Shown: positions 21,016-29,387 of the stretch, piece after piece
Layout: each line of letters starts with the position of its first letter
How positions within the stretch are numbered: the first letter of the stretch is position 1
Assembly (NCBI GenBank): GCA_903898785.1
Contig: CAIUGU010000182.1
Location: forward strand, 1 to 36,592
DNA length: 36,592 nt
Reading direction: 5' to 3'
DNA from: an uncultured Pseudomonadota bacterium
Lineage (GTDB): Bacteria > Pseudomonadota > Gammaproteobacteria > Steroidobacterales > Steroidobacteraceae
Translations under genes and position numbers: made by a program
Notes under the pieces: model-generated
What the model was told of the DNA's origin: nothing
Seen by the model: the letters and a program-made list of their open reading frames with translations, nothing else
The model's database searches: none

Positions 21016-22563
21016 TCAGTGCGAGGCCGCCGCCGCTGCCTTCGCACCCTCTGCCGACAGGGGCGTCGGCTTGGCCATCCAGACGATGGCAACGACAGCC
21101 AGCAATGCCAGCGTTGCCATCGAGAAATACTGGTTCGTTGCCAGCATGACCGCCTGGCCCTGGACCGTACGATCGATCAGGTACAGGGATTGTTCTGGCG
21201 AGAAGCCCTGCGAGGCGACCGTCTGCGCCCATTGATCATAGTTCGGCGAGCCGCTTGCCGTGTTCGCGACCAGGTCTACCCGGTGTTGCGTGATCTCGTT
21301 GTCCCAGTAGGTATTCGTGATGGCCGCACCGAACGCACCCGCCGTCGTGCGGATGAAGTTCTGCAATCCTGCGACGCTCGCCACGCGATTGGGTGCCACG
21401 CTCGTGGTCGCCAGGATGGTGCCAGGCATGAAGACCAGAGGCATGCCGAAGCCCTGCAGGAACTGCGGCATCGCAATCGTCCAGAAGTCGGCATCCGTAT
21501 TGAAGCTGGATCGTATGTAGAAGGCACCCATCATGCAGGCCACGCCGGCGGTCATCATCTTGCGCGGGTCCACGCTCGCGGAAAGCTTGCCGGCCAGCGG
21601 CGCCGCCAGCACGGCACCGACACCCATCGGGGCGATCGCGAGGCCGGCTGAAATGGAGGTATAGCCCATCTGCGTCTGCAGCCACAGCGGCAGCAGCACG
21701 ATGCCGCCGAACATGACGGCGAACATCGCTGCCAGCGAAAAGATGCCGACGCTGACGTTGCGGTTCATGAACAGGCGCAGGTCGACGACGGGATGGTCGT
21801 CGGTGAGTTCCCAGATCAGCAGCGTGATGAAAGCAAGCCCGCTGATGACGGCCAGCGCGACGATCATCGGCGAGCCGAACCAGTCCACCTCGCGACCCTT
21901 GTCCAGGATGAACTGCAGGCACCCCACGAACAGGATGAGCAGGATGAGGCCGGTGTAGTCGATCGGCAGCTTGTGCGCATCGGTATTGCGCTTGTGGTAG
22001 AGCGACCACACCAGCGTCGCGCAGAGGATGCCGACGGGAATGTTGATGAAGAAGATCCAGTGCCACGAGATGTTGTCGACCAGCGTGCCGCCGATGATGG
22101 GACCGAGCACGGGGGCGAGCAGGGTGGTCATCGCGAACAGGCCCATCGCCACGCCGGCCTTCTCGCGCGGAAAGCTGGCCAGCAGCAATGTCTGCGTCAT
22201 GGCCATGATCGGGCCGCCGGCCAGGCCCTGCAGGATGCGGGCGACGATGAGCATCTCGAGGCTCGTGGAGATGCCGCACAGGATCGACGCCAGCGTGAAG
22301 AGCAGGATGCAGGTGATGAGCAGCCGGACCTGAGTGAACCGCTGCGCCAGCCAGCCCGTCAGCGGCACGGTGATGGCCTCGGCGACGGCATAGGACGTGA
22401 TGACCCAGGTGCCCTGGTTCGGGCTGGCAGCGAGGTCGCCGGCGATGTGCGGCACGGCCACGTTGGCGATGGTCATGTCGAGGATGACCATGAAGTTCAC
22501 CAGCGACAGCGACAGCGTGCCGAACAGCAGCTGTGACCCTTTCAGCGGTGTAGTGTCCGACAT
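21016..22563 (-). CDS. emrB: DHA2 family multidrug efflux MFS pump, EmrB-like
   Basis: The 515-residue inner-membrane pump of a tripartite system has 14 predicted helices. It begins with the EmrB-like VNFMVILDMTIANVAVPHIA and carries the motif C segment LLAPVLGPIIGGTLV and SWHWIFFINIPVGI. It would use the proton gradient to push drugs, fatty acids or phenolics through the EmrA-like adaptor and the outer membrane factor encoded upstream. The gene is last in marR-OMF-adaptor-pump, 33 bases after the adaptor stop. Its ATG lacks a strong ribosome-binding site. It converges on glgP with a 21-bp gap. The symbol is at family level; FarB or similar is equally possible. Confidence 0.93.
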   Translation of the reverse strand: MSDTTPLKGSQLLFGTLSLSLVNFMVILDMTIANVAVPHIAGDLAASPNQGTWVITSYAVAEAITVPLTGWLAQRFTQVRLLITCILLFTLASILCGISTSLEMLIVARILQGLAGGPIMAMTQTLLLASFPREKAGVAMGLFAMTTLLAPVLGPIIGGTLVDNISWHWIFFINIPVGILCATLVWSLYHKRNTDAHKLPIDYTGLILLILFVGCLQFILDKGREVDWFGSPMIVALAVISGLAFITLLIWELTDDHPVVDLRLFMNRNVSVGIFSLAAMFAVMFGGIVLLPLWLQTQMGYTSISAGLAIAPMGVGAVLAAPLAGKLSASVDPRKMMTAGVACMMGAFYIRSSFNTDADFWTIAMPQFLQGFGMPLVFMPGTILATTSVAPNRVASVAGLQNFIRTTAGAFGAAITNTYWDNEITQHRVDLVANTASGSPNYDQWAQTVASQGFSPEQSLYLIDRTVQGQAVMLATNQYFSMATLALLAVVAIVWMAKPTPLSAEGAKAAAAASH

Positions 22564-22596
22564 GGGGGCTTCTGTTTGAAGTGGCCGGGCGCCTGG

Positions 22597-23856
22597 TCAG
22601 CGCGCGCTGGCGGTGCGTTCTGCAGGCTTGGGCAAGCTGCCGCGCGCCTGGCGCGCGGGCAGGTTGGCCGCGATGACCTGCTGCACATGCGCGTCCGCTT
22701 CGGCTTCGATGCCGTCGAACACGGTCGTGCTGTAGCGCGACTGCGTGGCAGGCTGGCCGGCGATGGCGGGGCCCGACTCGTCGCGCGTGTCGACCGTGAC
22801 CGCCATCGACAGCCCGATCCGCAGCGGGTGCGCCTCGAGTTCCGCCGGGTCGAGCGCGATGCGCACAGGCACGCGCTGCACGACCTTGATCCAGTTGCCC
22901 GTCGCGTTCTGGGCGGGCAACACGGAGAACGCGCTGCCGGTCCCGGCACCGACGCCGGCGACCTTGCCGTGGAATTCCACGCTGCTGCCGTAGAAGTCCG
23001 CTTCGAGCGTCACCGGCTGGCCGATGCGCAGGGTCTCGAGCTGGGCTTCCTTGAAATTCGCATCCACCCAGATCTCGTTCAGCGGCACGATGGTCGCGAG
23101 CATCTGGCCCGGTTGCACGCGTGCGCCCAGTTGCGCGCCGCGCTTGGCGACGATGCCGGTCGCGGGGGCGAGCACGGTGGTGCGCTTGAACGCAATGTAT
23201 GCCTCCTTCAGTTCCGCAGCGGCCTGCAGCACCGCCGGGTTGGTGGCGACGACCGAGCCCTCGATGCGAGCCTCGTTGGCAGTCAGGTTCTGGCCGGCTT
23301 CCGTTGCGGCGGCGAGCGCGGAACTCAGTGCGGCTTCGGAGCTGACCAGTGCCGAGCGCGCGTGGGCCAGTTCCTCGGCGGACACGCCGCCCTCGGCGGC
23401 CAATGCGACGCGGCGCTCCACGTCCTGCTGGGCGCGGGCGACTTCCGCGCGCGCACGGGCGACGTCGGCCTGGCGTGCCTGCACGAACGCGTTCAGTCCG
23501 GCGGTGCTCGCAAACGTGCCGCGGGTTTCGCGGACGCTGCGGGCGAGCGCGTTCTCCGCGCGGGCCAGCATCACGCGGGCATCCACGGGATCGAGGTTCA
23601 CGAGTGCGGATCCCGCGGTGACGGCATCGGTCTCATCGGCATTGACGGCGATGATGGTGCCGCCGGTCTGCGCCGTGACCTGCACGATGTTGCCGTTGAC
23701 GTAGGCGTTGTCCGTCGAGACGTAGCCGCGCACGAACATCAGGTAGTACGTCCCGACGAGGGCGGCCACGCCGAGGACGACGACGAGCAGGATCGTCAGG
23801 AATCGCTGCCGCCGGGAACCGTTGGTGGATTGCATTTCTGCAGGAGGGGTGGACAT
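22597..23856 (-). CDS. emrA: Efflux periplasmic adaptor, HlyD/EmrA family
   Basis: The 419-residue membrane fusion protein links the EmrB-like pump to the outer membrane factor. It has an N-terminal cytoplasmic tail, one transmembrane helix (about 20-42, ILLVVVLGVAALVGTYYLMF) and the EmrA block VSTDNAYVNGNIVQVTAQTG. A long alpha-helical hairpin rich in Ala/Arg/Glu (about 95-210) follows, then the second half of the lipoyl-like domain (TVLAPATGIVAKRGAQLG) and beta-barrel segments. GGAG lies 8 bases before the ATG. It is 19 bases downstream of the outer membrane factor stop. Confidence 0.94.
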   Translation of the reverse strand: MSTPPAEMQSTNGSRRQRFLTILLVVVLGVAALVGTYYLMFVRGYVSTDNAYVNGNIVQVTAQTGGTIIAVNADETDAVTAGSALVNLDPVDARVMLARAENALARSVRETRGTFASTAGLNAFVQARQADVARARAEVARAQQDVERRVALAAEGGVSAEELAHARSALVSSEAALSSALAAATEAGQNLTANEARIEGSVVATNPAVLQAAAELKEAYIAFKRTTVLAPATGIVAKRGAQLGARVQPGQMLATIVPLNEIWVDANFKEAQLETLRIGQPVTLEADFYGSSVEFHGKVAGVGAGTGSAFSVLPAQNATGNWIKVVQRVPVRIALDPAELEAHPLRIGLSMAVTVDTRDESGPAIAGQPATQSRYSTTVFDGIEAEADAHVQQVIAANLPARQARGSLPKPAERTASAR

Positions 23857-23875
23857 GGCTATCGCTCCGGAAGGA

Positions 23876-25345
23876 TTACGGCTTTACGGCGGCAAGTGAA
23901 GTCTGCAGGGGCAGGCCGCCTCCGAGGGCGGCGACCAGTCGCACTGACGCATCGAGGCGGCGGGCGTTGAGGTCGGCGATGCGGCGGCGCTGGTTCAGCA
24001 GGCCCGCTTCGACCACCAGGACGTCGGTCAGGGTGCCAAGCCCGCCCTCGTAGCGACGGCGTGCGAGGTCATGCGACTGTGTCTGTGCCGCCACGGCGGC
24101 TGCGGCATCCCGCTGTTCGTTGTCGACCGAGCGGAGGTCGGTGAGCGCCGTTGCAACGTCGCGCGTCGCGCCCACCAGCGACTGACGGTACATCGCAACG
24201 GCTTCGTCGTACTCGGCCGTGCGCAGGTTCAACGTGGCCCGACGGCGACCTCCGCCGAACAATGGCAGGTTGAGTGCGGGCCCTGCGTTGTAGAACTTGC
24301 TGCCCATGTCGACCCAGTCGGTAAAGGTCTTGCTGTCGAGGCCGACCGCAGCGGCCAGGTTGATGTTCGGATAGAAATCCGCTTCGGCGGCATCGGCCCG
24401 CGCGGCAGCCGCCTCGGCGCGCAACCGGCGCGCCAGCACGTCGGGTCGCCGTGCCAGCAGGTCGGCGGGAAGCACGGTCGGACTGCCTGCCGCGGCCGGG
24501 GCCTTCAGCGTCGGGCGCGCAAGGTCGAGGCCGCGATCGGGACCGGCACCGACCAGCGCCGCGAGCTCGATGCGCGCGATCGCCGCTTGCGTCTCGAGCG
24601 CCGCGATATCGGCGCGGGTATCGGGTACGGCTGCTTCCGCGGCACGGAGCTGGACATTCGAGTCCAGGCCCGCGGTCACCCGCTTCTGCGTGAGGCCCAG
24701 CAGGCCCTCGCGCTGCTTGACCAGGGCCCTGCCGAGTTCGAGCTGCTCTTCAATGCGCTGCCATTCGATGTACCGGCGCGCGATGGACGTGCTGAGCGCG
24801 AGTTCGGCGCTCTCCCTGTCGATGCCGGCAGCCGCGGTGTCGCGCAGGGCGCCTGCGAGTGCGGACTTGTGCTTGCCCCAGAAGTCGAGTTCCCAGCGCA
24901 GGTCGAGCGAGGCCTTGTTCTGCCAGATGGTCGAGCCGCCGATCGGGGCAGGGAACATGCCGTTCTCGCTGAAAAGCGTGCGTTGCGAGCCGAGGTTGGC
25001 TTCGATGGTCGGGATCAACGGTGCGCGGGTGCCGGCCGCCCGTGCGTCAGCCGCCTGGAGGCGTGCCAGTGCGGCATCCATGTCGGGATTGGCCGCGAGG
25101 CCTTCCTTGATGAGGCTGGCGAGCTGTGCGTCGCCGTAGACGTTCCACCATTCGCGTTCGGGCCACTGGCCCTGCGCATTGCCGACGGTACGAGCCAATG
25201 CCAATGAGTCCGCGGGCGTGTCGGGCAGTGCCTTCAACGGCGCGTGGGCGGTACAGGCGGCGAGCAGCAGCAGCGTGCTGGAGGCGATCACCGTCGCCAG
25301 TCGCCGGGCGCCGGGCAGGGACGCGAGGTGAGGTCGATGAGTCAT
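23876..25345 (-). CDS. Outer membrane efflux lipoprotein, NodT/OprM family (TolC-like)
   Basis: The 489-residue outer membrane factor has a lipoprotein signal with lipobox LLLLAAC (lipidated Cys about 31) and the two tandem OEP repeats of the TolC superfamily. Typical NodT segments are WWNVYGDAQLASLIKEGLAA, NPDMDAALARLQAADARA, LDLRWELDFWGKHK, LPADLLARRPDVLARR and RYEGGLGTLTDVLVVE. It forms the trimeric exit duct for the adaptor and pump encoded downstream. The ATG overlaps the marR stop (ATGA), which fixes it in the operon. Confidence 0.94.
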   Translation of the reverse strand: MTHRPHLASLPGARRLATVIASSTLLLLAACTAHAPLKALPDTPADSLALARTVGNAQGQWPEREWWNVYGDAQLASLIKEGLAANPDMDAALARLQAADARAAGTRAPLIPTIEANLGSQRTLFSENGMFPAPIGGSTIWQNKASLDLRWELDFWGKHKSALAGALRDTAAAGIDRESAELALSTSIARRYIEWQRIEEQLELGRALVKQREGLLGLTQKRVTAGLDSNVQLRAAEAAVPDTRADIAALETQAAIARIELAALVGAGPDRGLDLARPTLKAPAAAGSPTVLPADLLARRPDVLARRLRAEAAAARADAAEADFYPNINLAAAVGLDSKTFTDWVDMGSKFYNAGPALNLPLFGGGRRRATLNLRTAEYDEAVAMYRQSLVGATRDVATALTDLRSVDNEQRDAAAAVAAQTQSHDLARRRYEGGLGTLTDVLVVEAGLLNQRRRIADLNARRLDASVRLVAALGGGLPLQTSLAAVKP

Positions 25346-25833
25346 GGGGACACCTTGAGGTTGTCGATCATGCGATGGAGCAGGCTGTTGAGCAGCTGGT
25401 GCTCCTCGGCAGTGAATCCGGTCAGCGACTTGTTGATCGCGTTGATGGCGGCCGTCGGCAGTTGCGGTGCCAGGGTGCGGCCCGCCTCCGTCAGCTCGAT
25501 GCGGATGCAGCGACGGTCGTCGTCGAGGCGCGTCCGCTGGACCAGTCCCTTGTCCTGCAAGCGATCAAGCAGGCGCGTCATCGACCCCGGGTCGTAGTTG
25601 AGGCGCTTGGCGAGGTTCGCTGCCATCACGTCGTCGTGGTGGGAGAGGATCATCAGCACCACCCACTGCGCGCTCGACACATCGCCGAAACTGGCGAGTT
25701 CGGCATCCAGGGCATGCCGCATGTGGTTGTGGAGGCTGGCGATCAGGAATCCCGTGCTCGAATTCCACTCGTAGTTCTCGTTCGAATAGAACGGGCACTC
25801 AGGGGACGATTCGGGGGTGGGCTTCGCCGGCAT
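25342..25833 (-). CDS. MarR family transcriptional regulator
   Basis: The 163-residue protein is a winged-helix dimer that probably represses its own efflux operon until a ligand binds. The recognition region is visible as AQWVVLMILSHHDDVMAANL and DPGSMTRLLDRLQDKGLVQR, with the wing DDDRRCIRIELTEAG. The N-terminus carries an extra 20-residue segment with a single Cys (SSPECPFYSNENYEW). It is the first gene of marR-OMF-emrA-emrB, and its stop overlaps the outer membrane factor start. Palindromes lie inside its own promoter, consistent with autoregulation. Confidence 0.93.
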   Translation of the reverse strand: MPAKPTPESSPECPFYSNENYEWNSSTGFLIASLHNHMRHALDAELASFGDVSSAQWVVLMILSHHDDVMAANLAKRLNYDPGSMTRLLDRLQDKGLVQRTRLDDDRRCIRIELTEAGRTLAPQLPTAAINAINKSLTGFTAEEHQLLNSLLHRMIDNLKVSP

Positions 25834-25842
25834 GGGGGCGGT

Positions 25843-25872
25843 AGCCTAGACAATGATTGTCATGACAGTCAA
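25843..25872 (-). promoter_or_regulatory. marR-efflux operon promoter with overlapping operator palindromes
   Basis: On the minus strand TTGACT (25867-25872) and TAGGCT (25843-25848) are spaced by 18 bases, a credible sigma-70 pair. The spacer holds GACAAT-G-ATTGTC (25849-25861), a perfect palindrome, overlapped by TGTCATGACA (25858-25867), another. A dimeric MarR bound here would cover the promoter. The spacing to the marR ATG is about 10 bases from the -10 element, so the transcript would have a very short leader. Confidence 0.55.
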
Positions 25873-25920
25873 TAAGGCGACGCAACAAAAGTGCATCCGA
25901 GAGGGGTAGGCGACGAGGCT

Positions 25921-25951
25921 CCGGGAACGAAGCGTCGGTGGTCGATTCCGG
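25921..25951 (-). terminator. Imperfect hairpin after the YciI-like gene
   Basis: CCGGGAACGA and TCGATTCCGG can pair with two mismatches around an 11-base loop, 7 bases past the TAA of the YciI-like frame. No T-run follows on the minus strand, so it is a weak terminator candidate for the fumarase unit. Confidence 0.3.
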
Positions 25952-25957
25952 GAGGAG

Positions 25958-26243
25958 TTATTTCAGCTTCAGGTCAGGGCGGGACCCATGCCAGACCTCG
26001 CGGGTCGCCTTGAGGCCGTTGACCCAGAACGGGTCTGTCTCGGTCAGCTTTTCGACCGTGACCTTGCTGTCGGCCTCTCACGATCCAGGGCCCGCCGAAC
26101 GGTTGCCCGTCCGGAACCTCTCGCAGGGCGCCTGACACGATCACTTGCGCAGCGTGGGCTGCCAGCCAGCGGCGGTGGTCCTCCAGGTACTTCTGGCGGA
26201 TCTCGAGCGCGCCGACCCTACCGGTCAACTTGACTATAAACAA
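25958..26243 (-). pseudogene. YciI-family protein gene with a single-base frameshift
   Basis: The first 55 codons give a YciI-like start (FIVKLTGRVGALEIRQKYLE, DHRRWLAAHAAQVIVSGALR, then PFGGPWIV). At about 26076-26079 the frame slips. Dropping one base (for example T at 26078) yields WIVEADSKVTVEKLTETDPF, then WVNGLKATREVWH, ending at TAA 25958-25960. That restores a typical family length of about 94 residues, including the conserved DPF. The start appears to be a TTG (26241-26243) with a distant AGGA. The gene lies 45 bases downstream of fumarase on the same strand. YciI-like proteins are small cytoplasmic proteins of mostly unknown function. It is either a young pseudogene or carries a sequencing error. 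Confidence 0.75.
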
Positions 26244-26288
26244 TATCTTGCAAGCTTTTCCTGCGGCACCACTGATCCCGTAAGCGGC

Positions 26289-27851
26289 TCAGGAATGCAC
26301 CTTCACGGGAATTTTCCCGATCTTGGCCTGCCACTCGCGGGGTCCGGTGTCGTGGACGTTAGTGCCCTTGGAATCGACGGCAACCGTCACCGGCATGTCC
26401 TGTACATCGAATTCGTATACGGCCTCCATGCCGAGTTCCGGGAAGGCCACGACACGGCTGCTGCGGATCGCCTTCGACACGAGGTAGGCCGCGCCACCGA
26501 CGGCCATCAGGTACGCCGCCTTGTGCTTCTTGATGACTTCGATGGCTTCGGGACCGCGCTCGGCCTTGCCGACCATGGCGATGAGGCCGGTCTGGCCCAG
26601 CATCATCTCGGTGAACTTGTCCATGCGGGTGGAGGTGGTCGGACCCGCAGGGCCGACGGCTTCGTTGCCGACGGCATCGACCGGGCCCACGTAGTAGATC
26701 ACGCGGTTCTTGAAGCTGAGTCCCTCAGGCAGCGGTTTGCCGGCCTCGAGCAGCTGGCTGATGCGCTTGTGGGCCGCATCGCGCCCGGTGAGCATCTTGC
26801 CGGACAGCAACAGGCGCTCGCCCGGCTTCCAGCTCGCCACTTCCGCGGCCGTCAACGTATCGAGGTTCACGCGGCGCGAGTCGGGCGACGCCTTGAACTC
26901 GAGCTTCGGCCAGTCGTTGAGATCGGGCGGATCGAGCTTCGCCGGGCCCGAACCGTCCAGCACGAAATGGGCATGGCGCGTGGCGGCGCAGTTCGGAATG
27001 ACGGCGACGGGCAGGGACGCCGCGTGCGTCGGGTAGTCCTTGATCTTGATATCGAGCACGGTGGTGAGGCCGCCGAGGCCCTGGGCACCGATGCCCAGCG
27101 CATTCACCTTGTCGAGCAGTTCGATGCGCATCTGCTCGATCTTCGTCTTCTCCGGCTTCGCGCGGACTTCCTGGATGTCGATCGGGTCCATCAGCGATTC
27201 CTTCGCGAGCACCATCGCCTTTTCGGCGGTGCCGCCGATGCCGATGCCGAGCATGCCGGGCGGGCACCAGCCGGCACCCATCTTCGGCACGACAGAGAGG
27301 ATCCAGTCGACGATGGAGTCGGACGGATTCAGCATCGTGAGCTTGGCCTTGTTCTCGGAGCCGCCGCCTTTCGCAGCAAGGCCGATTTCCAGCGTGTCAC
27401 CGGCGACGACTTCCATGTGGATCACGGCCGGCGTGTTGTCGCGCGTGTTCTTGCGGTCGAACGCGGGGTCATTGACGATCGAGGCCCGCAGCTTGTTGTC
27501 CGGGTGGTTGTAAGCGCGGCGCACGCCTTCGTTGATCATGTCGGTCAGGCTCATCGTCGCGTCCCAGCGGACGTTCATGCCCACCTTCACGAACACGGTG
27601 ACGATGCCGGTGTCCTGGCAGATCGGCCGGTGGCCTTCCGCGCACATCCGTGAGTTGACGAGGATCTGCTTGATGGCGTCCTTCGAGGCGGGGCTTTCTT
27701 CCCGCTCGTATGCGCCCGCCATGGCCTTGATGAAGTCGGGCGAGTGGTAGTAGGAGATGTACTGCAGCGCGTCGGCGACGCTGGCAATGACATCTTCCTG
27801 TTTTATCGGGGATTTCGGACCGGCATGGGACGCGGTGTGGCTGGCGGACAT
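26289..27851 (-). CDS. fumA: Class I (iron-sulfur) fumarate hydratase
   Basis: This TCA-cycle enzyme interconverts fumarate and malate and uses an oxygen-sensitive [4Fe-4S] cluster. The 520-residue protein fuses the alpha and beta domains of the class I family. Three cysteines at family positions are the expected cluster ligands: C78 in RPICQDTG, C196 in GWCPPGM and C288 in IPNCAATRH. Other family segments are GGGSENKAKLTML, GIGIGGTAEKAMVLAKE, the beta-domain GPTTSTRMDKF and AVGGAAYLVSKAI. The ATG at 27851 begins a short Ser/His-rich tail before IKQEDVI. It is divergent from the alpha/beta hydrolase gene. Confidence 0.95.
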   Translation of the reverse strand: MSASHTASHAGPKSPIKQEDVIASVADALQYISYYHSPDFIKAMAGAYEREESPASKDAIKQILVNSRMCAEGHRPICQDTGIVTVFVKVGMNVRWDATMSLTDMINEGVRRAYNHPDNKLRASIVNDPAFDRKNTRDNTPAVIHMEVVAGDTLEIGLAAKGGGSENKAKLTMLNPSDSIVDWILSVVPKMGAGWCPPGMLGIGIGGTAEKAMVLAKESLMDPIDIQEVRAKPEKTKIEQMRIELLDKVNALGIGAQGLGGLTTVLDIKIKDYPTHAASLPVAVIPNCAATRHAHFVLDGSGPAKLDPPDLNDWPKLEFKASPDSRRVNLDTLTAAEVASWKPGERLLLSGKMLTGRDAAHKRISQLLEAGKPLPEGLSFKNRVIYYVGPVDAVGNEAVGPAGPTTSTRMDKFTEMMLGQTGLIAMVGKAERGPEAIEVIKKHKAAYLMAVGGAAYLVSKAIRSSRVVAFPELGMEAVYEFDVQDMPVTVAVDSKGTNVHDTGPREWQAKIGKIPVKVHS

Positions 27852-28004
27852 AATGGCTTTCGGGCCTCGGCAGTAAACAGGCCGGCGACTCTAGCAAAAG
27901 CCGCTCGCGGCTGGAAATGCCGGGTACCGGGATCGACGGCCCGTTGAGCTACTATTCGCGCCTCGACCCGATCGACAACAACGAAACCAGAGGATTGGAG
28001 CCTT
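27852..28004. promoter_or_regulatory. Divergent promoter region between fumarase and the hydrolase
   Basis: This 153-bp gap must hold both promoters. For fumarase (minus strand) GCTAGAGTCG resembles the GCTAGAATCC elements elsewhere in the window. For the hydrolase, TACTAT at 27950-27955 is a possible -10. A perfect inverted repeat AGCCGC-TC-GCGGCT lies near 27898-27911 between them. No -35 boxes are convincing. Confidence 0.35.
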
Positions 28005-28808
28005 ATGAGCCTTGCGAATGACTTCACCCATCGCGGCACGCATGTGCGCATCGACGGACCTGCCGGCGCGCCGGTTGTCGTCCTGGCCCACGCGCTGGCC
28101 ACGGACCTGTCGTTCTGGGACCTGCAGGTCGCCGTGTGGTCGCGGTTCCTGCGGGTGGTTCGCTATGACCTGCGCGGGCATGGGCAGAGTCATGCGCCCG
28201 AAGGCATCTACGGCTTCGACCAGATGGTCGCCGACGTCATCGACCTGCTCGATTTCCTGAAAGTGGACAAGGCCGCGTTCGTCGGCCTGTCGCTCGGCGG
28301 CATGATCGGGCAGGCGCTGGCATTGCGCGCGCCGGAGCGCCTGTCGGCATTGGTGCTCGCCGAGACCAATGCGCGGACGCCCGACGCGCTGAAGGGCATG
28401 TGGCAACAGCGCATTGCCGGTGCAACGTCGGGTGGCATGGAGACACAGGTCGAAGGGAGCCTCGCACGCTGGTTCACGCCCGACTATCGCGCCAGGTCGC
28501 CGCTGACGGTGGAATGGATCACGGGCCTGATCCGCCAAACCAGGCCGGCGGGCTTCATTGCCTGCTGCCGCGCCATCGAGAATCTCGATTTCCTCGATCG
28601 CCTGACGGCAGTGACCGTGCCCACGCTCGTCGTCGCCGGTGCCGAGGATCAGGCCGCGCCGCTCGCCAACCTGCAAGGCATCGCGGCCAGGATTCCGGGA
28701 TCGACGTTCCTCAAGATCGACAACGCGGCCCATCTCGGCAACATCGAGCAGTCGTCGGTGTTTTCCGAGGAGGTCGGCGCATTCCTCAAGGCACAGTTGC
28801 TGCGCTGA
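28005..28808 (+). CDS. Alpha/beta hydrolase, 3-oxoadipate enol-lactonase-like
   Basis: The 267-residue cytoplasmic serine hydrolase has the oxyanion segment LAHALATDLSFWD, the nucleophile elbow GLSLGG (S96), the acid in VVAGAEDQAAP (D215) and the histidine in DNAAHLGNIE (H243). The overall pattern (RVVRYDLRGHGQSHAP; the LSLGGMIGQALALRAPERL stretch) matches PcaD-type enol-lactonases and related hydrolases. No protocatechuate or catechol genes are nearby, so the physiological substrate is open. GGAG lies 6 bases before the ATG. A strong hairpin terminator follows. Confidence 0.88.
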   Translation: MSLANDFTHRGTHVRIDGPAGAPVVVLAHALATDLSFWDLQVAVWSRFLRVVRYDLRGHGQSHAPEGIYGFDQMVADVIDLLDFLKVDKAAFVGLSLGGMIGQALALRAPERLSALVLAETNARTPDALKGMWQQRIAGATSGGMETQVEGSLARWFTPDYRARSPLTVEWITGLIRQTRPAGFIACCRAIENLDFLDRLTAVTVPTLVVAGAEDQAAPLANLQGIAARIPGSTFLKIDNAAHLGNIEQSSVFSEEVGAFLKAQLLR

Positions 28809-28824
28809 CCCGCACGCGGACATC

Positions 28825-28857
28825 AAGCCCGGCCATCGCAGGATGGCCGGGCTTCTT
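28825..28857. terminator. Strong bidirectional hairpin terminator
   Basis: GCCCGGCCATC (28827-28837) pairs perfectly with GATGGCCGGGC (28842-28852) around the loop GCAG, followed by TTCTTGCT on the + strand and preceded by AA. It sits between the hydrolase stop (28808) and the converging DUF1841 stop (28866), so it can serve both. Confidence 0.8.
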
Positions 28858-28865
28858 GCTGTCTG

Positions 28866-29303
28866 CTACCTGCACTTCTCGCGCACCCGGGCGAGATAGG
28901 CGCGTTCATCGGGTGGCTGTCCGCTGCGCTGTGCATTCCACAACGCCTCCGCGAGCAGCTCGATCAGGACATGCTCCGCGTCGTGGGCAGAGGGCTGCTT
29001 CGGGAGCAGTGACGCGAACGCGGCCTTGATGCCGGGCGGCCGATCGGTGGCAACCTGGTCGCGGATGGCGAGGTGCAGGCCCATGTGCAGGAAGGGATTG
29101 GTGGCGCCCGCTTCGGGCTGGAAGTCCTTGTCCAGCACCTGCTCGCCTTGCTCCAGCGCGGAGTGGTATTCGGGATGGTCCTGGACCACATCGGCGATCT
29201 GTGCTTCCACGGGCTCGACAGGCAGCTTCTCGCGCCGCTTGCGCCACGCGTCGACGTACATCTGCCTGAGTTCGGCGCGGCTCTGGGTGTGGAAGAAGGG
29301 CAT
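28866..29303 (-). CDS. DUF1841 family protein
   Basis: The 145-residue soluble protein matches the DUF1841 pattern of beta- and gammaproteobacteria: YVDAWRKRREKLPVEPVEAQ near the start, VVQDHPEYHSALE, the conserved NPFLHMGLHLAIRDQV with RPPGIKAAF, and an ending with EALWNAQRSGQPPDERAYL. The function is unknown. It follows nth by 84 bases in the same direction. The start ATG at 29303 has no strong ribosome-binding site. Confidence 0.88.
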   Translation of the reverse strand: MPFFHTQSRAELRQMYVDAWRKRREKLPVEPVEAQIADVVQDHPEYHSALEQGEQVLDKDFQPEAGATNPFLHMGLHLAIRDQVATDRPPGIKAAFASLLPKQPSAHDAEHVLIELLAEALWNAQRSGQPPDERAYLARVREKCR

Positions 29304-29387
29304 GCGGACTCGGTGTGTCAGGCCAGGCGGGGGCGCAAGAATAACGGTTCACGGGTAAGCATCGAAAGCATCCTGTGGATCCGGGCG

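Noticed and set aside
26145-27653. 502-codon + strand frame across fumarase
   Set aside because: Antisense to a gene with all class I fumarase ligands; no family features of its own.
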